DNA from: Proteocatella sp041738345
GTDB taxonomy: Bacteria; Bacillota; Clostridia; Peptostreptococcales; Filifactoraceae
DNA: 64,000 nucleotides
Assembly (NCBI GenBank): GCA_041738345.1
Contig: JBGSPX010000031.1
Coordinates: 1-64,000 of the forward strand
Direction: 5' to 3'
The translations under genes were made by a program, and so were the position numbers. The number at the start of each line of letters is the position of its first letter. Positions within the stretch are counted from its first letter, which is position 1. Of the stretch, positions 60,187 through 64,000 are shown piece by piece. Under the pieces are notes generated by a model. That model saw nothing but the letters and a program-made list of their open reading frames with translations, searched no databases and was not told the DNA's origin.

Positions 60187-61467
60187 ATGGAGAACGTTTT
60201 CATAGAATATTTAAAAAATAGTTTTGGAATAAGAGAAGAAGTTATCAAAGAAAGTGACATCGTTGAACAAGAACTTCAAAATTATTTTTTGGATATAGAC
60301 AAAATAAAAGAATATAACAGTTTAAAAGTTTTGGATGCGATGAGAAAAGCTAGACTAAGTGATACTCATTTTGCTTGGAACACTGGATATGGGTATAATG
60401 ATGCAGGCAGAGAAAAAACTGAAGAAATATTTGCACATATATTTAAAGCAGAGGATGCAATTGTAAGACCGATAATAGTAAATGGAACCCATGCACTTAC
60501 GCTTTGTCTTCAAGGTATATTAAATAGCGAATATGAACTTATTTCAGTATCTTCAAAGCCATATGATACCTTAGATAAGGTTATCGGAATATCAGATTCA
60601 TACCATAGCCTGAAAAATCAAGGCGTTAAATATACTCAGATAGATTTATTATCAGATGGAAGCTTTGATGTAGAAAGCATAGAAAGTGCTATAAAAAACA
60701 GTGACAGAAAAAAGATGGTCTATATTCAGCGTTCAAAAGGCTATAGCCGAAGAAAATCGCTTATGATAAAGGATATAGAAGAAATCATAGCTTTTGTAAA
60801 AAATTTAGACAAAGAAATAATTGTGATGGTAGATAACTGCTATGGCGAATTTATAGAAACAAGAGAACCTATAGAGGTTGGCGCAGATATAATCGCAGGC
60901 TCACTTATCAAAAATCCAGGAGGAGGCCTTGCTATATCAGGTGGCTATATATGCGGAAAAGCAGATTTAGTAGAGCTTGTGGCAGAAAGAATGACTTCTC
61001 CAGGGATTGGAAAAGAATGCGGACTTACCTTTGGAACTACAAGAACACTATTACAAGGCTTATTTCTAGCACCGATGATAGTTGCAAATGCAAAAAAAGG
61101 TGCCCTTTTCTGTGCAAAGCTATTTGAGAATTTTGGATTTGAAACGTTCCCAAAATATACCGATGAGAGAAGTGACATAATACAATCAATAGGGCTTAAT
61201 AGTGAAGCTCAGATAATAGCTTTTTGCAAAGGAATCCAAAAAGCTGCACCCGTAGATTCGTTTGTATCACCAGAGCCTTGGGAAATGCCAGGGTATGATT
61301 CAAAAGTAATAATGGCAGCAGGTGCATTCATACAGGGTTCATCAATAGAACTTAGTGCAGATGCGCCAATCAAAGAACCGTATACGGTATACTTCCAAGG
61401 TGGGCTTACCTATGAACATTCTAAAATAGGAGCACAGTTAGCTTTAAGCGAAGTATTATCTAAATAA
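60187..61467 (+). CDS. Methionine gamma-lyase family PLP protein ('aluminium resistance' family)
   Basis: A 426-residue PLP enzyme (PF06838). It has HFAWNTGYGYNDAGREKTEEI, RPIIVNGTHALTLCLQGI, MVDNCYGEFIETREPIEVGAD and the PLP lysine in GSLIKNPGGGLAISGGYICG. Members are often named aluminium resistance protein, but the fold suggests a sulfur-amino-acid lyase. The true reaction is not established. It has its own cggagg site; a TATAAT about 35 bases upstream with a weak -35 may be its promoter. It precedes glutamine synthetase by 30 bp. Confidence 0.88.
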   Translation: MENVFIEYLKNSFGIREEVIKESDIVEQELQNYFLDIDKIKEYNSLKVLDAMRKARLSDTHFAWNTGYGYNDAGREKTEEIFAHIFKAEDAIVRPIIVNGTHALTLCLQGILNSEYELISVSSKPYDTLDKVIGISDSYHSLKNQGVKYTQIDLLSDGSFDVESIESAIKNSDRKKMVYIQRSKGYSRRKSLMIKDIEEIIAFVKNLDKEIIVMVDNCYGEFIETREPIEVGADIIAGSLIKNPGGGLAISGGYICGKADLVELVAERMTSPGIGKECGLTFGTTRTLLQGLFLAPMIVANAKKGALFCAKLFENFGFETFPKYTDERSDIIQSIGLNSEAQIIAFCKGIQKAAPVDSFVSPEPWEMPGYDSKVIMAAGAFIQGSSIELSADAPIKEPYTVYFQGGLTYEHSKIGAQLALSEVLSK

Positions 61468-61497
61468 ATTAAAATTGAATATGGAAAGGATTAACTT

Positions 61498-63411
61498 ATG
61501 AAGTTGGAAAGTGTAAATTTAAGTGAACTTGTTTTTAAAATTGAGAAAAAAGGAAGAAGCATAGAGTCAGTGACTCAGATACTGAAACAGCATCCAGAAA
61601 TTCAGTTTGTATCATATGTAGGGGTAGACTTTGCAGGAAATGGAACTGATGAGAGAATTCCAGTGAGTCTTTTTGTAGAGGATATGGAAAAACAGCTTAA
61701 ACTGGGAGTTCAGACAGATGGGTCAAGTGTTGTGCTTCATGGAATAGCTACACTTGAAAATGCTAAAGTTATAATACTTCCAGATAGAGATGTGGACTGG
61801 TATGTAGACTATAACTATGACAATTTACATCACAATGGAAAATTTGTAGGGACACTAATAGTGCCATCCTTTCTAATTCATGACAATAAAATGGTATGCT
61901 CAAGATCACTTCTAAAAAAATCCGCAGATAGATTTAAAAAGCAAACTATGGAGTATATAGAAACCAAAGAAGGTTTTAAAGAAGAAGTCGGAATTAATTC
62001 AGATGAAAAAATTGAAGATGTAGTTTTAACTTCAGCTACAGAGCTTGAATTCTGGGTAAAAACTCCAGAAGATAGAGCGGACGAAGAGAAATTATCAGTA
62101 TCACAGATGCTAAAAGAGCAATACTGGAAAAGAACAGAAGGCAATGTTAGGACTGCACTTGAAAAGACACTTGAAATAATGGAATACTATGGTTTTGAAC
62201 CAGAAATGGGACATAAAGAAGTAGGCGGAATAAAATCTAAAATAAATGTGACAGGCAAGCTAAACCATGTTATGGAGCAACTTGAAATAGACTGGAAATA
62301 CAATACAGAGATGCATGCTGCAGATATTGAAGTTATTGTAAGACACCTTATAAAAGATATATTCCATAAATATGAGCTTGAAGTTACATTTAGAGCAAAA
62401 CCGATAGAAGGCGTAGCAGGAAGTGGAAAGCATACTCATATAGGAGTAGCGGCAAAGCTTGATTCAGGAAGAACTGTAAATCTATTTACGCATAAAGAAC
62501 ATAAACAGAATTATGCAAGTAGCTTTGCAATAGCAAGTCTTATGGGAATTCTAAAAAATTATGAAGTTATAAATCCATTTGTAGCAAACAGCATAGATGC
62601 ACTAAATAGATTAAAACCTCATTTTGAAGCGCCGATTTGTATAGTTTCATCTCTTGGAAGAAGCGTAGAAATTCCATCAAGAAACCGTTCTATACTAATA
62701 GGACTTATAAGAGATTTAGAATCTCCACTTGCAACTAGATTTGAGCTTAGAGCACCAAACCCACATTCAAACGTATACCTTATTTTAGCAGCATGCTATC
62801 AAGCAATGATAGATGGACTTGTAAATGCAGGTCTAAAAATGAGCTTAGAAGATTTAGTAAAAGAATTTTCAAAAGAATATGGCGAAGAAGGTTTATATCT
62901 AGAAAAGAATAGACAGTATAGAAGTGAAGAAAACGTATTTGATTACTACACTCAAGAAGAACGAAATGAAAGATTTGGAATCCCACCAAGTACAGTGTAT
63001 GATAATCTAAAATCACTTAAAGATAATGATGAAAAAATGGAAGTGCTTAAAGCTGGGAATATCTTTACAGATGCTATCTTAACTTCTTACAAAATGTTTG
63101 TAGAAGAAAAATGGTTAAATCAGCTAAGCTATAGAATTATAGAAGATAATATGGAAATCGTAAGAGAAAGTGCAAAAGTTCATACAGAAAACGATATATC
63201 TGATTTAGATATAGTAAATTGGACTAAAGTAAATTCACTTAGATGGGAACTTATGAAAGATAGCATAGAGAGATTATCTATATTTACTCAAATAAAAGAA
63301 GCTATAGATAAAAAAGAATTTGAAGCAATATCTGAATTACAGTTAGAAATGAATGAAAAAGTATCAGAGCTAAAGCATTTGTATAGCAAGTATAAGAAGA
63401 ATTTATTTTAA
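61498..63411 (+). CDS. Glutamine synthetase, long clostridial form
   Basis: A 637-residue enzyme that would make glutamine from glutamate, ammonia and ATP. Family motifs are present: SYVGVDFAGNGTDERIPV (N-terminal beta-grasp), ATELEFWVKTP (metal Glu), GMEP-type HKEVGGIKSKINV, GVAGSGKHTHIGVAA (ATP/glutamate site) and ATRFELRAPNPHSN (the usual RIE/YRxP). An extra C-terminal helical extension of about 150 residues (from FDYYTQEERNERFG) exceeds the length of the usual 440-residue GSI and differs from GSIII. Such long forms are known in clostridia. No adenylylation Tyr motif (NLYDLP) is visible. Confidence 0.88.
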   Translation: MKLESVNLSELVFKIEKKGRSIESVTQILKQHPEIQFVSYVGVDFAGNGTDERIPVSLFVEDMEKQLKLGVQTDGSSVVLHGIATLENAKVIILPDRDVDWYVDYNYDNLHHNGKFVGTLIVPSFLIHDNKMVCSRSLLKKSADRFKKQTMEYIETKEGFKEEVGINSDEKIEDVVLTSATELEFWVKTPEDRADEEKLSVSQMLKEQYWKRTEGNVRTALEKTLEIMEYYGFEPEMGHKEVGGIKSKINVTGKLNHVMEQLEIDWKYNTEMHAADIEVIVRHLIKDIFHKYELEVTFRAKPIEGVAGSGKHTHIGVAAKLDSGRTVNLFTHKEHKQNYASSFAIASLMGILKNYEVINPFVANSIDALNRLKPHFEAPICIVSSLGRSVEIPSRNRSILIGLIRDLESPLATRFELRAPNPHSNVYLILAACYQAMIDGLVNAGLKMSLEDLVKEFSKEYGEEGLYLEKNRQYRSEENVFDYYTQEERNERFGIPPSTVYDNLKSLKDNDEKMEVLKAGNIFTDAILTSYKMFVEEKWLNQLSYRIIEDNMEIVRESAKVHTENDISDLDIVNWTKVNSLRWELMKDSIERLSIFTQIKEAIDKKEFEAISELQLEMNEKVSELKHLYSKYKKNLF

Positions 63412-63478
63412 ATTTAGACTTGATTTTTATTAAATGGTGTGTTAGAATATTCAAGTAGCAAAAAAGACATTCTAACAC

Positions 63479-63564
63479 GCCGATGTGGCGGAATGGCAGA
63501 CGCAGCGGACTCAAAATCCGCCGCCCTCAAAAGCGTGTGGGTTCGAGTCCCACCATCGGCACCA
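63479..63564 (+). tRNA. tRNA-Leu (CAA anticodon)
   Basis: The acceptor arm GCCGATG pairs with CATCGGC. Anticodon stem gcgga/tccgc flanks loop ctCAAaa, so the anticodon is CAA, reading UUG. The long variable arm (cgccctcaaaagcgtgt) is class II as expected for Leu, and the T arm is GTGGG-TTCGAGT-CCCAC. CCA is encoded. A terminator follows at 63594. Confidence 0.97.
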
Positions 63565-63593
63565 ATAAAGAAGTATTGTATTGATACAATCCT

Positions 63594-63620
63594 AAAGCCC
63601 TTGATTTCAGGGGCTTTTTT
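63594..63620 (+). terminator. Terminator after tRNA-Leu
   Basis: Aaagccc (63594-63600) pairs with gggcttt (63611-63617) and ends in six T. Confidence 0.8.
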
Positions 63621-63702
63621 GTATGCACCCAAATGCACCCAGCTGGGAAAATTCCCAAAATCTGAATTTTAAATCTATCTCGAATATATACTAATTATTC
63701 CC

Positions 63703-63734
63703 TATATAAGTTATTAAGCGTAATAACTTATATA
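63703..63734. repeat. Perfect 14-bp inverted repeat
   Basis: Tatataagttatta (63703-63716) and taataacttatata (63721-63734) are exact reverse complements around agcg. There is no T-run, so it looks like an operator or a cruciform element rather than a terminator. The rest of the gap between tRNA-Leu and the last gene contains two copies of atgcaccc (63623-63630, 63633-63640), the GC-containing stretch aggaggtgctaggggagtag (63751-63770) and the promoter at 63786. Confidence 0.8.
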
Positions 63735-63785
63735 AGCCAAATTAAAAAGCAGGAGGTGCTAGGGGAGTAGCCGTAACTATTAAAG

Positions 63786-63814
63786 TTGCAATAATTTCAA
63801 ATATCAGCTATAAT
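63786..63814 (+). promoter_or_regulatory. Promoter of the exported-protein gene
   Basis: TTGCAA (63786-63791), a 17-bp spacer and TATAAT (63809-63814) lie 42 bases before the start. Confidence 0.65.
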
Positions 63815-63855
63815 TTAGCTAATAAAATAAATATTATAAAAAGGGGAACATACCT

Positions 63856-64000
63856 ATGAAACTAAAAAAAGTAAGTGCCATAACATTAGCAGCTATTACA
63901 GCTATGACACCTATAAGTGCTATGGCATACACAGATGCTCAAGTAAAGGAATTTCAATCAGGAGAAGTTTTAGAAAGTAAACTTAAGTTTAATGCAAATG
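63856..64000 (+). CDS. Exported protein, 3' end outside window
   Basis: ATG 63856 with aaaggggaac upstream opens a Sec signal peptide (MKLKKVSAITLAAITAMTPI, likely cut after SAMA at about residue 27). The mature start YTDAQVKEFQSGEVLESKLK is visible for only about 20 residues. The frame is open to the window end. The style suits a surface or cell-wall protein, but no domain is visible in the 48 residues present. Confidence 0.75.
   Translation, partial: MKLKKVSAITLAAITAMTPISAMAYTDAQVKEFQSGEVLESKLKFNAN

Noticed and set aside
63439..63672. Open frame of 77 codons on the + strand, and similar ones on the minus strand, across the tRNA-Leu
   Set aside because: It runs straight through the tRNA gene, giving the well-known spurious 'RRCGGMADAADSKSA' peptide; it has no ribosome binding site.
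63751..63780. yybP-ykoY (Mn) riboswitch
   Set aside because: Only the ggggagtag block is present; the second conserved loop is not seen and the block lies upstream of the likely promoter.
1..64000. CRISPR arrays, rRNA genes, prophage or toxin-antitoxin modules
   Set aside because: No regularly spaced repeats, rRNA-like sequence, phage structural genes or recognisable antitoxin/toxin pairs were seen on either strand.

Overview
The window is strongly A+T-rich DNA, with ATA, AGA and TTA codons everywhere and frequent GTG/TTG starts. Genes are tightly packed, almost all on the + strand, with strong GGAGG-type ribosome binding sites. T-box leaders, ScpA/ScpB, RNase J, CsoR/CopA, IreB and paired radical-SAM genes of the TIGR03960/TIGR03936 type mark it as a low-GC Firmicute of class Clostridia. 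Guanine deaminase, a large glutamine synthetase, AsnA, a hydroxybutyrate operon and a 2-hydroxyacyl-CoA dehydratase-type protein suit an anaerobic amino-acid fermenter, perhaps of the Peptostreptococcaceae/Acetoanaerobium group. That placement is inference, not a database match.

Layout. 1-870: the 3' end of an IS200/IS605-type TnpB gene and its right end, lying against a beheaded YjiM-like gene. 1.86-6.3 kb: small redox and metabolic genes (C_GCAxxG_C_C protein, DUF134 regulator, guanine deaminase, flavodoxin, ThiD, nitroreductase). 6.4-7.5 kb, minus strand: an uncharacterised 143-residue protein behind a cobalamin riboswitch, and an ArAE/FUSC membrane protein. 7.7-12.5 kb: a sigma-54 activator, a palindrome, a textbook -24/-12 promoter, and a three-gene operon for 3-hydroxybutyrate-like substrates. 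12.6-16.0 kb: an ECF S-component with a class-V aminotransferase, a secreted HExxH protein and a small acetyltransferase. 16.1-18.7 kb: csoR-copA with its operator.

18.7-33.6 kb holds housekeeping genes: T-box-argS, a uracil-DNA glycosylase fused to an unknown N-terminal domain, a DEAD-box helicase, nfeD-floA, a cold-shock gene, a UPF0489 protein, and the proteostasis run tig-clpP-clpX-lon-engB. 33.7-46.4 kb: DUF881, an FAD oxidoreductase, a Na/Pi transporter, a NusG-II/ECF pair, iscR-iscS-iscU, T-box-alaS, and ireB/ruvX/DUF1292/fur interrupted by a ferredoxin-tailed aldo/keto reductase. 46.5-63.4 kb: RNase J, M50 protease, scpAB, the radical-SAM pair with RNase G, asnA, HPr, nitroreductase, PcrA, M18 aminopeptidase, a PLP lyase and glutamine synthetase. 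63.4-64 kb: tRNA-Leu(CAA), a large palindrome, and the start of an exported protein cut by the window end.

Most of the window is conserved chromosomal backbone. The points most worth pursuing are the B12 riboswitch on an unknown gene (6.4-7.0 kb), the uracil-DNA glycosylase fusion (20.7-22.2 kb), the TnpB/YjiM junction (0-0.9 kb), the promoter inside a 14-bp inverted repeat (1.86-1.91 kb) and the sigma-54 control region (9.1-9.3 kb). I saw no CRISPR array, rRNA, prophage or complete transposon.
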